64,000 nt of DNA, from contig NZ_JAHRWL010000002.1 of the NCBI RefSeq assembly GCF_019104745.1, positions 632,076-696,075 of the forward strand, read 5' to 3'. Under the pieces are notes generated by a model. That model had not been told where the DNA came from. It ran no database searches and saw nothing but the letters and a program-made list of their open reading frames with translations. The translations under genes were made by a program, and so were the position numbers. Within the stretch, counting starts at the first letter, position 1; the number at the start of each line of letters is the position of its first letter. The stretch is from Thalassococcus arenae (GTDB lineage Bacteria; Pseudomonadota; Alphaproteobacteria; Rhodobacterales; Rhodobacteraceae). Positions 17,132 through 26,060 of this stretch are shown here, in pieces.

Positions 17132-18328
17132 ATGAAAAAGTGGCTCATGGCCTCTGTCGCCCTTGGCCTGACGGCAACCGGCGCGCTTGCAGGCAGCCAT
17201 GCAACCGAAGCCAAGATCGGTGTGATCCTGGGCTTCACCGGTCCCATCGAATCGCTGACGCCGATGATGGCCGACAGCGCCGAACTGGCGATGAAGGAAG
17301 TCAACGAAAGCGGCAAGTTCCTGGACGGCGTGACGCTGGTTCCGGTGCGCGCGGATTCGACCTGCGTCGACAGCGCCGCCGCAACCGCCGCGGCCGAACG
17401 CCTGGTGACCACCGATGGCGTCGTGGCGATCATGGGCGCCGATTGCTCGGGTGTGACCGGTGCGATCCTGGCCAACGTCGCCGTCGCCAACGGTATCCCG
17501 ATGGTGTCGCCCTCGGCCACGTCGCCGGCGCTGTCGACCGCCGAAGACAACGGCCTGTTCTTCCGCACCGCGCCGTCCGATGCCCGTCAGGGCGTCGTGC
17601 TGGCCGAGATCCTGAAGGCGCGCGGCATCAACGAAGTCGCGGTGACCTATTCCAACAGCGACTACGGCAAGGGCCTGGCCGACAGCTTTGCCGCCGCATA
17701 CGCCGAAATGGGTGGCTCGATCACGCTGAACGCCCCGCATGAGGACAACAAGGCCGACTATTCGGCCGAAATCGCCGCGCTGGCTTCGGCCGGCGGCGAG
17801 GCGCTGATGGTGCTGGGCTATGCCGACAGTGGCGGCCGCGGCATGATCCAGGCCTCGGTCGATACCGGCGCCTTCGACGTGTTCGGCCTGGGCGACGGCA
17901 TGTATGGCGACGCGCTTGTCGACGCGCTTGGCGGCAGCATGGAAGACAGCTTTGGCGCGGTTCCGTGGTCCGAAGGCGATGGCGCGGACGCGTTCAAGAC
18001 GATCACCGACGCGGCCGGCATCAACGGGGAATCCTCCTTCACCCGCGAAAGCTATGACGCGGCGGCGCTGATCGCGCTGGCCATGGCCAAGGGCGGCGAG
18101 GCGACCTCGGCGGCCGTGGCGGCCAACCTGCTGGACGTGGCCAACGCGCCGGGCGAGCCGATCCTGCCGGGCGAGCTGGGCAAGGCGCTGGAAATCCTCG
18201 CCGCTGGGGGCGACATCGACTATGTCGGCGCCTCGTCGGTCGAGCTGATCGGTCCGGGCGAAGCGGCGGGCAGCTACCGCTACTACGAGATCAAGGACGG
18301 CGGCTATTCGACGGTCGAGTTCAAGTAA
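17132..18328 (+). CDS. ABC transporter substrate-binding protein, LivK/branched-chain type
   Basis: Periplasmic ligand-binding component of the ABC importer encoded downstream. The 398-residue precursor has a signal peptide (MKKWLMASVALGLTATGALAG), then AKIGVILGFTGPIESLTPMM, the type I periplasmic-binding fold start of the LivJ/LivK family, and IMGADCSGVTGAILANVAVA, the ligand-site region. The ligand cannot be read from sequence; branched-chain amino acids, other amides or polar amino acids are all possible. It is followed by a hairpin and then the ATPase gene, the usual arrangement for making surplus binding protein. Confidence 0.88.
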   Translation: MKKWLMASVALGLTATGALAGSHATEAKIGVILGFTGPIESLTPMMADSAELAMKEVNESGKFLDGVTLVPVRADSTCVDSAAATAAAERLVTTDGVVAIMGADCSGVTGAILANVAVANGIPMVSPSATSPALSTAEDNGLFFRTAPSDARQGVVLAEILKARGINEVAVTYSNSDYGKGLADSFAAAYAEMGGSITLNAPHEDNKADYSAEIAALASAGGEALMVLGYADSGGRGMIQASVDTGAFDVFGLGDGMYGDALVDALGGSMEDSFGAVPWSEGDGADAFKTITDAAGINGESSFTRESYDAAALIALAMAKGGEATSAAVAANLLDVANAPGEPILPGELGKALEILAAGGDIDYVGASSVELIGPGEAAGSYRYYEIKDGGYSTVEFK

Positions 18329-18349
18329 GCCGCGCTTGACGAGACAGGC

Positions 18350-18379
18350 AGCCCGGGGCAAAAGCCCCGGGCTGTTTGC
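18350..18379 (+). terminator. Attenuating terminator after the substrate-binding protein gene
   Basis: A perfect 10-base stem AGCCCGGGGC / GCCCCGGGCT with an AAAA loop, followed by GTTTGC. The T tract is short, so partial termination is likely, leaving more SBP than transporter message. Confidence 0.7.
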
Positions 18380-18417
18380 ATAGACAGAGGCGCGCCAGGC
18401 GCCCGCAGGGGAAAAAC

Positions 18418-19200
18418 GTGATCCGGGTCGACAATCTGCACCGGCATTTCGGGGGCTTTCGGGCCGTCGATGGCGCCAGTCTCGAGATCGCCAAGGGGTC
18501 GATCACCGGGCTTGTCGGGCCGAACGGTGCGGGCAAGACCACGCTTTTCAACGTGATCGCCGGGGCGCTGCCACCGACATCGGGCCGCGTCTACATGGAT
18601 GGCGAGGATATCACCGGCCTGCCGCCGCACGAACTGTTCCACAAGGGTCTGCTGCGCACCTTCCAGATCGCGCATGAATTTTCGTCGATGACCTGCCGCG
18701 AGAACCTGATGATGGTGCCCGGCGGTCAATCGGGCGAAACGCTGTGGAACGCCTGGATCGGCCGCGGCAGGATCGCCCGGGAAGAAGCGGTGCTTCTGAA
18801 GAAAGCCGACGAGGTGCTTGATTTCCTGACGATTTCCCATCTCAAGGATGAAAGGGCAGGAAACCTGTCGGGCGGGCAGAAAAAGCTGCTGGAACTGGGC
18901 CGGACGATGATGGTGGACGCCAAGATCGTGTTCCTCGACGAAGTCGGCGCGGGGGTGAACCGGACATTGTTGAACACCATCGGCGATGCCATCCTGCGCC
19001 TGAACAAGGAACGCGGCTACACTTTCTGCATGATCGAACACGACATGGATTTCATCGGTCGGCTTTGCGACCCGGTGATCGTGATGGCCGAAGGGCATGT
19101 TCTGGCCAAGGGCACGATCGAGGAAATCAAGGCGAACGAACAGGTGATCGAGGCCTATCTGGGCACCGGTCTCAAGAACAAGGATCAGGTCGGCGCATGA
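18418..19200 (+). CDS. ABC transporter ATP-binding protein, LivG type
   Basis: The first of two ATPases of the importer, 260 residues. Walker A is GPNGAGKT, the Q-loop is in LLRTFQIAHEFSSMT, the signature is LSGGQKKLLELGR, Walker B is IVFLDEV and the switch His is in MIEHDMDFI. After Walker B the usual PAAGLN of LivG reads VGAGVN, an unusual D-loop region. I chose the GTG start (MIRVDNLHRHFGG) with AGGGG upstream; a TTG 14 codons earlier lies within the terminator hairpin and is less likely. The stop overlaps the next ATPase by 4 bases. Confidence 0.88.
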   Translation: MIRVDNLHRHFGGFRAVDGASLEIAKGSITGLVGPNGAGKTTLFNVIAGALPPTSGRVYMDGEDITGLPPHELFHKGLLRTFQIAHEFSSMTCRENLMMVPGGQSGETLWNAWIGRGRIAREEAVLLKKADEVLDFLTISHLKDERAGNLSGGQKKLLELGRTMMVDAKIVFLDEVGAGVNRTLLNTIGDAILRLNKERGYTFCMIEHDMDFIGRLCDPVIVMAEGHVLAKGTIEEIKANEQVIEAYLGTGLKNKDQVGA

Positions 19201-20024
19201 GCGGCAACCCGTATCAGGACGACCGCGGCAACCGCGACCTGTCGATCACCAATCCCAAGGGCATCGGCGAAATCGACGGCACCCGCAAGTCCGGCGCCGC
19301 GCGCCCTGCCCCCGGCGGCCCCTTCCTGATCGGCGAGGCGATGACCGGCGGCTATGGCCGTGGCGCCGACATCCTGCACGGCTGCACCATCGCCGTGGAA
19401 AAGGGCCAGATCGCTGTGATCGTCGGCCCCAACGGCGCCGGCAAGTCGACCGCGATGAAGGCGGTCTTCGGCATGCTCGACCTGCGCGCGGGCCATGTGC
19501 GCCTGGATGGCGAGGACATCACCGCGCTGACGCCGCAGGCCCGGGTGGCCAAGGGCATGGCCTTCGTGCCGCAGACCAACAACATCTTCACCTCGCTGAC
19601 GGTGCAGGAGAACCTCGAGATGGGCGCCTTCCTGCGCGACGACGATTTCCGCGGCACGATGGAGCAGGTCTTCGAGCTGTTCCCGATCCTGCGCGACAAG
19701 CGCCGTCAACCGGCCGGTGAACTCTCGGGCGGGCAGCGCCAGCAGGTCGCGGTGGGCCGTGCGCTGATGACCCGGCCCAAGGTGCTGATGCTGGACGAAC
19801 CCACCGCCGGGGTCAGCCCGATCGTCATGGACGAGTTGTTCGACCGCATCATCGAAGTGGCGCGCACCGGGATATCGATCCTGATGGTGGAACAGAATGC
19901 CCGCCAGGCGCTCGAGATCGCCGACAAGGGCTATGTGCTGGTGCAGGGCGGCAACGCCTTTGCCGGTACCGGAAAGGAACTGCTGGCAGACGCCGAAGTC
20001 CGCCGCAGTTTCCTGGGAGGATGA
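19197..20024 (+). CDS. ABC transporter ATP-binding protein, LivF type, with N-terminal extension
   Basis: The second ATPase, 275 residues. Walker A is GPNGAGKST, the signature is LSGGQRQQVAVGRAL, Walker B is VLMLDEPTAGVSP and the switch segment is ILMVEQNARQAL. LivF proteins are normally about 235 residues; the extra 40 are a polar, probably disordered N-terminus (MSGNPYQDDRGNRDLSIT...). Its ATG overlaps the previous stop as ATGA, which fixes the start. Together with the LivG-type ATPase it drives the LivH/LivM permeases. Confidence 0.88.
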   Translation: MSGNPYQDDRGNRDLSITNPKGIGEIDGTRKSGAARPAPGGPFLIGEAMTGGYGRGADILHGCTIAVEKGQIAVIVGPNGAGKSTAMKAVFGMLDLRAGHVRLDGEDITALTPQARVAKGMAFVPQTNNIFTSLTVQENLEMGAFLRDDDFRGTMEQVFELFPILRDKRRQPAGELSGGQRQQVAVGRALMTRPKVLMLDEPTAGVSPIVMDELFDRIIEVARTGISILMVEQNARQALEIADKGYVLVQGGNAFAGTGKELLADAEVRRSFLGG

Positions 20025-20026
20025 CG

Positions 20027-20461
20027 ATGACCCGCTTTCGCCTGCTGGCCCTGGGCCTGGCGCTGTTCGCCGCGCCGTTGGCCGCACAGGATGATCCCGC
20101 GCATGACGACGATGGCTTCACCATCGAGCATGCGCCGTTCCAGCTCAACATCGCGCTGTTGTGCACCTTCACGCTGGAATGCTTCGACAGCGAACCGTGT
20201 TCCGAAACCGCATTCACCCCGCGGGTCGAGGGCAAGGCCGGCGGCATGACGCCCGACACATTGGTGGTGGGCGCATCGCTGATCTCGGATGCCGGTACCG
20301 TCGAGTTGCTGGGCGCGCGCGAGGGCAACCTGACCTCGCTGTTCGGCGGCGGGCTGGATGCACGCCACCTGTTGACGATCGGCCTGGAAGGGTCGGCGCG
20401 CTACAGCGTGCATTATGCCGATGGTCCGATGGTCATCAGCTATCTCGGGGTTTGCGAGTGA
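20027..20461 (+). CDS. Small secreted protein embedded in the liv-type operon
   Basis: A 144-residue exported protein (MTRFRLLALGLALFAAPLAAQ signal). GGAGG sits 6 bases before this ATG; a second in-frame ATG 6 bases upstream overlaps the previous stop. The mature part has three to four cysteines, two of them in ALLCTFTLECFDSEPC, and a C-terminal beta-rich stretch ending MVISYLGVCE. I do not recognise the family. It lies between the ATPase and permease genes with no spacing, so it is almost certainly co-translated with the transporter. A periplasmic accessory role is an inference from position only. Confidence 0.75.
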   Translation: MTRFRLLALGLALFAAPLAAQDDPAHDDDGFTIEHAPFQLNIALLCTFTLECFDSEPCSETAFTPRVEGKAGGMTPDTLVVGASLISDAGTVELLGAREGNLTSLFGGGLDARHLLTIGLEGSARYSVHYADGPMVISYLGVCE

Positions 20462-21471
20462 TGGATCTGCTCAACGCCATTGTCGCGCTGTCCAATTTCG
20501 TTCTGATCCCGGCCATTGCCTATGGCAGCCAGCTGGCGCTCGGGGCGCTTGGGGTGACGCTGATCTACGGCATCTTGCGGTTCTCCAACTTTGCCCATGG
20601 CGACACGATGGCCTTCGGCACCATGAGCGCCATCCTGTTTACCTGGTGGCTGCAAAGCCTGGGCGTCAGCCTTGGCCCCCTGCCCACCGCGCTGTTGGCG
20701 ATACCGGCAGGCATCGCGGGTGCGGCGGCGCTGGTTCTGCTGACCGATCGCGGCGTCTACCGCTTTTATCGCGCGCAAAAGGCCAAGCCGGTGATCCTGG
20801 TGATCGTGTCGATGGGTGTGATGTTCATCTACAACGGCGTGGTGCGCCTGATCGTCGGGCCGGGCGACCAGAATTTCGCCGATGGCGAACGGTTCCTGAT
20901 TTCGGCGCGCACCTTTCGCGACCTGACCGGTCTCGAAGAAGGGTTGGCGATCCGCACCACCCAGGCGCTGACCGTCGTGACGGCGGTGATCGTGGTGGCG
21001 CTGCTGTTCTGGTTTCTCAACCGCACCCGCACCGGCAAGTCGATGCGCGCCTATTCCGACAACGAAGACCTGGCTTTGCTGTCGGGCATCAATCCCGAAC
21101 GCGTCGTGCTGGTGACCTGGCTGATCGTGGCGGCGCTGGCCACCGTGGCGGGCGTGCTTTACGGGCTGGACAAGACATTCAAGCCGTTCACCTATTTCCA
21201 GCTTTTGCTGCCGATCTTCGCCAGCGCCATCGTCGGCGGTTTGGGCAATCCGATCGGGGCGATCGCGGGCGGGTTCATCGTGGCGTTTTCCGAAGTCGGC
21301 ATCACCTACGCCTGGAAGAAGGTGTTGAACCATGCCCTGCCCGAAAGCCTGGCGCCGGACGGGCTCGTGCAGCTTTTGTCGACCGATTACAAGTTCGCGG
21401 TCAGCTTCGTGATCCTGGTGATCGTGCTGCTGTTCCGTCCAACGGGGCTGTTCCGGGGGAAATCGGTATGA
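20461..21471 (+). CDS. ABC transporter permease, LivH type
   Basis: A 336-residue inner-membrane permease with eight or so hydrophobic segments. SQLALGALGVTLIYGILRFSNFAHGDTMAFG is the typical LivH N-terminal half, and RTRTGKSMRAYSDNEDLALLSGINPERV is the cytoplasmic loop that contacts the ATPases. The C-terminal GGLGNPIGAIAGGFIVAF is also conserved. The ATG overlaps the stop of the secreted-protein gene by one base, and its own stop overlaps livM by 4. Length is slightly above E. coli LivH (308). Confidence 0.88.
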   Translation: MDLLNAIVALSNFVLIPAIAYGSQLALGALGVTLIYGILRFSNFAHGDTMAFGTMSAILFTWWLQSLGVSLGPLPTALLAIPAGIAGAAALVLLTDRGVYRFYRAQKAKPVILVIVSMGVMFIYNGVVRLIVGPGDQNFADGERFLISARTFRDLTGLEEGLAIRTTQALTVVTAVIVVALLFWFLNRTRTGKSMRAYSDNEDLALLSGINPERVVLVTWLIVAALATVAGVLYGLDKTFKPFTYFQLLLPIFASAIVGGLGNPIGAIAGGFIVAFSEVGITYAWKKVLNHALPESLAPDGLVQLLSTDYKFAVSFVILVIVLLFRPTGLFRGKSV

Positions 21472-22769
21472 ACCCTTCCGTGCGCACCTGGGTCATGTTC
21501 GCGCTGGTCTCGGCGCTGATCCTCGGCACCGGGTTTTTCCAGAGCTGGAATTCGGCGTTGCTGATCCTGAACATGGGGCTGGTCAGCGCCGTCATGGCGC
21601 TTGGCGTCAACCTGCAATGGGGCATCGCGGGGCTGTTCAACGTCGGTGTGATGGGCTTTGTCGCGCTTGGCGGGCTGGCGGTCGTGCTGATCTCGGTCCC
21701 GCCGGTGACCGAGGCCTGGGCGGCGGGCGGCGGGCGGCTGATCGGCGCTCTGCTGCTGGGCCTGGCGGTGATCGCCGCTGCCGTGCAGGCCTGGAAGCGT
21801 CTGTCCGGTGTCTTGCGTGGCTGGGCCATGGCGGGGCTTCTGATCGTCGGGTTTTTCGTCTATCGCGCCGTGCTCGATCCGGCGGTCGAGGCGATCGAGT
21901 CGGTGAACCCCGCGGCCACCGGATACCTGGGCGGGCTGGGTTTGCCGGTGCTGTTGTCCTGGCCCGTGGGCGGGTTGCTGGCCGCGGGTGCGGCCTGGGT
22001 GATCGGCAAGACCGCCCTGGGCCTGCGCTCGGACTACCTGGCCATCGCGACGCTGGGCATCGCCGAGATCGTCATCGCCATCCTCAAGGCCGAGGATTGG
22101 CTGGCGCGCGGCGTCAAGAACGTGATCGGCCTGCCCCGCCCGGTGCCCTACGAGATCGATCTGCAGAACGACCCGGCCTTCGTCGACCGCGCCGCCGGGT
22201 TCGGACTGGATGCCACCACCGCGTCGACCGTCTATGTCAAGCTGGGCTATTCGGTGCTGTTCGCCGCTGTTCTGATCGTGCTGCTGGTGCTGGCGCAGCT
22301 GGCGCTGAAATCGCCCTGGGGCCGGATGATGCGGGCGATCCGCGACAACGAAACCGCCGCGCGGGCAATGGGCAAGAACGTGACCGCGCGGCACCTTCAG
22401 GTCTTCGTGCTGGGCTCGGCCATCTGCGGCATCGCGGGCGCGATGATGACCACGCTGGACGGCCAGCTGACGCCGATCTCCTATCAGCCGCTGCGCTTCA
22501 CCTTCCTGGTCTGGGTGATGGTGATCGTCGGCGGATCGGGCAACAACCTGGGCGCGGTGCTGGGCGGGTTCCTGATCTGGTTCCTTTGGGTGCAGGTCGA
22601 ACCCTTTGGCCAGTGGATCATGACCGTGGTGACCTCGGGCATGGCCGATGGTAACGCGCTCAAGGCGCATCTGCTGGACTCGGTTCAACACATGCGGCTG
22701 CTGACGATGGGGGTGATCCTGCTTCTGGTGCTGCGCTTCAGCCCGCGCGGACTGCTGCCCGAGCGCTAG
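21468..22769 (+). CDS. ABC transporter permease, LivM type
   Basis: The partner permease, 433 residues. NLQWGIAGLFNVGVMGFVALGGLAVVLI is the conserved first half; SPWGRMMRAIRDNETAARAMGKNV is the ATPase-contact loop; VIVGGSGNNLGAVLGGFLIWFLW precedes the end. It is the last gene of the five-subunit transporter operon plus secreted protein. A GC-rich hairpin (CGGGCG / CGCCCG) follows 6 bases after the stop. Confidence 0.88.
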   Translation: MNPSVRTWVMFALVSALILGTGFFQSWNSALLILNMGLVSAVMALGVNLQWGIAGLFNVGVMGFVALGGLAVVLISVPPVTEAWAAGGGRLIGALLLGLAVIAAAVQAWKRLSGVLRGWAMAGLLIVGFFVYRAVLDPAVEAIESVNPAATGYLGGLGLPVLLSWPVGGLLAAGAAWVIGKTALGLRSDYLAIATLGIAEIVIAILKAEDWLARGVKNVIGLPRPVPYEIDLQNDPAFVDRAAGFGLDATTASTVYVKLGYSVLFAAVLIVLLVLAQLALKSPWGRMMRAIRDNETAARAMGKNVTARHLQVFVLGSAICGIAGAMMTTLDGQLTPISYQPLRFTFLVWVMVIVGGSGNNLGAVLGGFLIWFLWVQVEPFGQWIMTVVTSGMADGNALKAHLLDSVQHMRLLTMGVILLLVLRFSPRGLLPER

Positions 22770-22795
22770 GTCGGACGGGCGCCGTCGCGCCCGCC

Positions 22796-22823
22796 GGTCA
22801 GCTGGTCAGCTGGTCAGCCGGTC
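22796..22823. repeat. Short tandem repeat, 8-base unit
   Basis: The unit GGTCAGCT occurs three and a half times (last copies with one change), overlapping the 3' end of the following minus-strand gene. Likely replication slippage. Confidence 0.6.
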
Positions 22824-23053
22824 TTGAACTCCGACGTGCCGCCCGAAAAGGTGCATTTCGCGTCCCAGTCCATCGGGAACTGGTCGCCGTCTTCCAACGC
22901 GCTGATGTTGTAGATCGTGCCCACGACGGGGCGGGATGCGGCGGGGAACGCGCTACAGGCAAAGGTGCCCATATCGCCGCTGCCGGTTCCGTTGTTCAGC
23001 AAGGCCGCGCCGCCGCCCTGCGGGGTCACGCTCACCTGGGTCCAATTGGCCAT
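22814..23053 (-). CDS. Small hypothetical protein (79 aa)
   Basis: A 79-residue protein beginning MANWTQVSVTPQGGGAALLN, with GGAGG well placed before the ATG. It is Gly/Ser/Thr-rich, has two cysteines (TFACSAF and DAKCTFS), and no signal peptide or membrane helix. The composition suggests a small beta-rich fold. I recognise no family. It stands alone between the liv operon and the XRE-cupin regulator. A real gene is supported by the ribosome site and a reading frame that ends with a short tandem repeat inside its last codons. Confidence 0.6.
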   Translation of the reverse strand: MANWTQVSVTPQGGGAALLNNGTGSGDMGTFACSAFPAASRPVVGTIYNISALEDGDQFPMDWDAKCTFSGGTSEFKTG

Positions 23054-23136
23054 TTAAATCCTCCCTGAAAAGATGTGCCGATCAATCCGGCCACACGTCA
23101 GGGTAGATCATCCGGGCTTATTTCTCAATCTCGGGT

Positions 23137-23757
23137 TCAGGCCAGCGACGTGACCCACAGGATCATCGCGTCTTCGTCCGACACCGACACCACGTTGTGG
23201 CCCATCGTAGCGTCGTAATAGGCGCTGTCGCCGCGGCGCATCTCGATCGGTTCGTAGAATTCCGTATACAGCCGCACCACGCCGGTCAGCACATACAGGA
23301 ACTCTTCGCCATCGTGGCGCACCCAGCCGTCGAATTCGTCCATCGACCGGGCGCGGACGCGGGCGCGGTAGGGCAGCATCTGCTTTTTCGTCAGCGTTTC
23401 GGCCAGCAATTCGTGCTCGTAGGTCACTGTCACCTGGCTTTGGCCCTCGCCCGATTTCGTGACCGCCAGCCGGCCGTTCACCTGTTCGCGCTGCGGCGGG
23501 GTGAACAGTTGCGGGACCGAGATCTGCAGCCCCACGGCCAGCTTCTTGAGCGCCTCGTAGGTGGGCGACATCTGGCCGTTCTCGATCTTGGACAGGGTCG
23601 AACGCGCCAGCCCGGCCTGCCTGGCGGCCTGCTCCAGCGTCCAGTCGCGTTCCTTGCGCAGCTCGCGCACCCGGGCGCCCAGATCCAGTGGCTCGGGATG
23701 GACGTCGGTGCCGGCTTCTCGGGCGATGCGGATCAGGGATTTCGGGTCACGGCTCAT
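23137..23757 (-). CDS. XRE family regulator with C-terminal cupin domain
   Basis: A 206-residue regulator. The HTH lies at about 28-82 (LGARVRELRKERDWTLEQAA, then LARSTLSKIENGQMSPTYEAL). A cupin_2 effector domain fills about 125-206 (GEEFLYVLTGVVRLYTEFYE, MRRGDSAYYDATMGHNVVS). Such proteins often repress a neighbouring catabolic or transport gene until a small ligand binds the cupin barrel. It is divergent from an acyl-CoA synthetase, and a perfect palindrome lies between them, so autoregulation plus control of the synthetase is the simplest reading. Confidence 0.85.
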   Translation of the reverse strand: MSRDPKSLIRIAREAGTDVHPEPLDLGARVRELRKERDWTLEQAARQAGLARSTLSKIENGQMSPTYEALKKLAVGLQISVPQLFTPPQREQVNGRLAVTKSGEGQSQVTVTYEHELLAETLTKKQMLPYRARVRARSMDEFDGWVRHDGEEFLYVLTGVVRLYTEFYEPIEMRRGDSAYYDATMGHNVVSVSDEDAMILWVTSLA

Positions 23758-23786
23758 GCGGCAGAGCTATAGGGCGCGTCCGGGAC

Positions 23787-23808
23787 CTGCGCAAGCGCGC
23801 TTGCGCAG
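23787..23808. promoter_or_regulatory. Perfect 22-bp palindrome, candidate operator
   Basis: Arms CTGCGCAAGCG / CGCTTGCGCAG without a spacer, centred in the 78-base gap between the divergent XRE-cupin and acyl-CoA synthetase genes. Placement and symmetry suggest the binding site of the adjacent regulator. Confidence 0.6.
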
Positions 23809-23835
23809 CCAGCGCCGGCGGCCTAAGCCAAGGCC

Positions 23836-25347
23836 ATGCCAGCGATTTTCGACCAAGGCCCACCGCCGCCCTGCCCCGCGCCGTTCAACCTGACCGACCA
23901 CGTCCTGCGGGCCGGTCTGACACGGCCCGACAAGATCGCGCTGGCGGTGCTGACCCCCACCGGCGCGCAGCGCTGGTCCTATGCACGGCTGCGTGCCGCG
24001 GTGCTGGGCACGGCGACGGGCCTGCTGCGCATGGGGCTGACGCCGGGCGACGTGCTGCTGATGCGGCTGGGCAATTCGGTGGACTTCCCGGTCGCCTTCC
24101 TGGGTGCCATCGCCGCGGGGATCGTGCCGGTTCCGACCTCGTCGCAGCTGACCGCACGCGAGGTGCAGGGGATGATCGACCTGCTGTCACCCGCCGCCAT
24201 CCTGCGCGGCGACGGCATCGCCTGCCCGGATACGGCGATCCCGGTCATCGCTGCCGACATATACGAGGCCTGGCACGACCTGCCGCCGTCCGAACCGGTG
24301 CCGGGCGATCCTGACCGGCTGGCCTATATCGTCTTCACCTCGGGCACGTCCGGCGTGCCGCGCGCCGTGGGTCATGCGCATCGGGCGATCTGGGCCCGCC
24401 GGATGATGTTCGACGGCTGGTATGGCCTGCGTGAAAGCGACCGGCTGCTGCACGCGGGCGCCTTCAACTGGACCTTCACGCTGGGCACCGGTCTGCTCGA
24501 CCCATGGACGGCCGGCGCGACGGCGCTGATCCCGGCGACAGGCGTCGATGCGGCACAGCTGCCGCTGCTGATGAAGCGCAACGACGCGACGCTGTTCGCC
24601 GCGGCACCGGGCGTATTCCGCAACCTGCTCAAGGCACCGGTGCTGCCACTGCCAAGGCTGCGCCACGGTCTCGCGGCGGGCGAGAAGCTGGCGGCGCCGA
24701 TCCGCGCGGCCTGGGAGGCGGCGACCGGCACGCCGGTGTTCGAGGCCTACGGCATGTCGGAATGCTCGACCTTCATCTCGGCCTGCCCCGACCGGCCGGC
24801 ACCCGAAGGCACGCTGGGCTATCCCCAGGCGGGGCGGCGGGTGGCGATCCTGGGCGAGGACGGAGCACCGGTCGAACCCAGCGACCCCGGGACCATCGCC
24901 GTGCATCGCACCGATCCCGGCCTGATGCAGGGCTATGTCGGCGCACCCGACGCGACGGCGGCGCGCTTTGCCGGAGACTGGTTCCTGACCGGCGACCGCG
25001 GATCGATGGCCGAGGACGGCGCGGTCACCTACCTGGGCCGTGACGATGACATGATGAATGCCGGTGGCTACCGCGTGTCGCCGCTCGAGGTCGAGGCGGC
25101 CCTGGCGGACCTGCCCGGCATCAGCGAGATCGGTGTCACCGATATCGGCATCAAGGACGGGGTGCGGATCATCGCCGCGTTCTATACCGGGCCGTCTCCG
25201 CTGGACGAGGCGACGCTGCGCAAGGCCGCCGAAGCGCGACTGGCGCGTTACAAGCAGCCGCGTGCATGGTTTCATCTGGAGTCCCTGCCGCGCAGCGCCA
25301 ACGGCAAGCTGCTGCGCCGCCGCCTGGCCCAAGACGCGGATTTGTAG
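23836..25347 (+). CDS. Acyl-CoA synthetase / AMP-dependent ligase
   Basis: A 503-residue member of the ANL adenylating family that activates a carboxylic acid with ATP and joins it to CoA. Motifs in order: the phosphate loop YIVFTSGTSGVPRAVGHAH (about 166-184), YGMSECS (about 306), WFLTGDRG (about 382), and the catalytic Lys in RSANGKLLRRR near the C-terminus. The substrate may be a short or aromatic acid but is not readable. It is probably regulated by the divergent XRE-cupin protein. Length is typical. Confidence 0.88.
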   Translation: MPAIFDQGPPPPCPAPFNLTDHVLRAGLTRPDKIALAVLTPTGAQRWSYARLRAAVLGTATGLLRMGLTPGDVLLMRLGNSVDFPVAFLGAIAAGIVPVPTSSQLTAREVQGMIDLLSPAAILRGDGIACPDTAIPVIAADIYEAWHDLPPSEPVPGDPDRLAYIVFTSGTSGVPRAVGHAHRAIWARRMMFDGWYGLRESDRLLHAGAFNWTFTLGTGLLDPWTAGATALIPATGVDAAQLPLLMKRNDATLFAAAPGVFRNLLKAPVLPLPRLRHGLAAGEKLAAPIRAAWEAATGTPVFEAYGMSECSTFISACPDRPAPEGTLGYPQAGRRVAILGEDGAPVEPSDPGTIAVHRTDPGLMQGYVGAPDATAARFAGDWFLTGDRGSMAEDGAVTYLGRDDDMMNAGGYRVSPLEVEAALADLPGISEIGVTDIGIKDGVRIIAAFYTGPSPLDEATLRKAAEARLARYKQPRAWFHLESLPRSANGKLLRRRLAQDADL

Positions 25348-25406
25348 GCCGACCCCCCTCGCCAATCCCGGCCACAGGTCTTAGGGTCGCGCGGCAAGGA
25401 GTTCCC

Positions 25407-26051
25407 ATGATCCAGCTCGACATCTTTTCCGACCCGATCTGCCCCTGGTGCTATATCGGCAAGGCCCATCTCGACCGCGCGCTCGAGGCCAATCCCGACC
25501 ACCCGTTCCAGGTGCGCTGGCTGCCTTTCATGTTGAACCCCGACATGCCTGCGGGTGGCATGGATCGGCGCGAATATCTCGAGCGCAAGTTCGGCGGGAA
25601 GAAGGGCGCGGTGCAAGCCTACATGCCAGTCATCCAGCATGCCGAACAGGCCGGGCTGCCGATCAATCTGGATGCGATCGAAAAGACGCCGTCCACGATC
25701 GACGCGCATCGGCTGATCCACTGGGCCGGGATCGAAGGCCGGCAGACTCCGGTCGTGGCGGGCCTGTTCCGGGCCTATTTCGTCGATGGCCGCGACATCG
25801 GCGAAGCAGAGGTGCTCGCCGATATCGCCGATGGCGCCGGGCTGGATGCCAGCGTGGTGATGCGCCTGCTGGCCAGCGACAGCGACCGCCGCGAGATCGT
25901 GGAACGCGACGCGGCGGCGCGTGGCATGGGGATCAACTCGGTGCCGACCTTCATCGTCGCGGGCCAGCACGCCGTGCCCGGCGCGCAGCCTCCCGAACTG
26001 TGGTCGCAGGTCATCTCGGAACTGCGCTCTGCGGCCGACCCCGAGGGCTGA
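25407..26051 (+). CDS. DsbA family oxidoreductase (FrnE-like)
   Basis: A 214-residue thioredoxin-fold protein without signal peptide, starting MIQLDIFSDPICPWCYIGKA. The CPWC active site is at about 12-15, as in cytoplasmic FrnE/polyketide-type DsbA relatives and 2-hydroxychromene-2-carboxylate isomerase-like proteins. The C-terminal GINSVPTFIVAGQHAVPGAQPPE has the cis-proline. AAGGAG precedes the ATG. It lies 60 bases after the acyl-CoA synthetase and may be co-transcribed. Confidence 0.85.
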   Translation: MIQLDIFSDPICPWCYIGKAHLDRALEANPDHPFQVRWLPFMLNPDMPAGGMDRREYLERKFGGKKGAVQAYMPVIQHAEQAGLPINLDAIEKTPSTIDAHRLIHWAGIEGRQTPVVAGLFRAYFVDGRDIGEAEVLADIADGAGLDASVVMRLLASDSDRREIVERDAAARGMGINSVPTFIVAGQHAVPGAQPPELWSQVISELRSAADPEG

Positions 26052-26060
26052 ACCCCCGCT

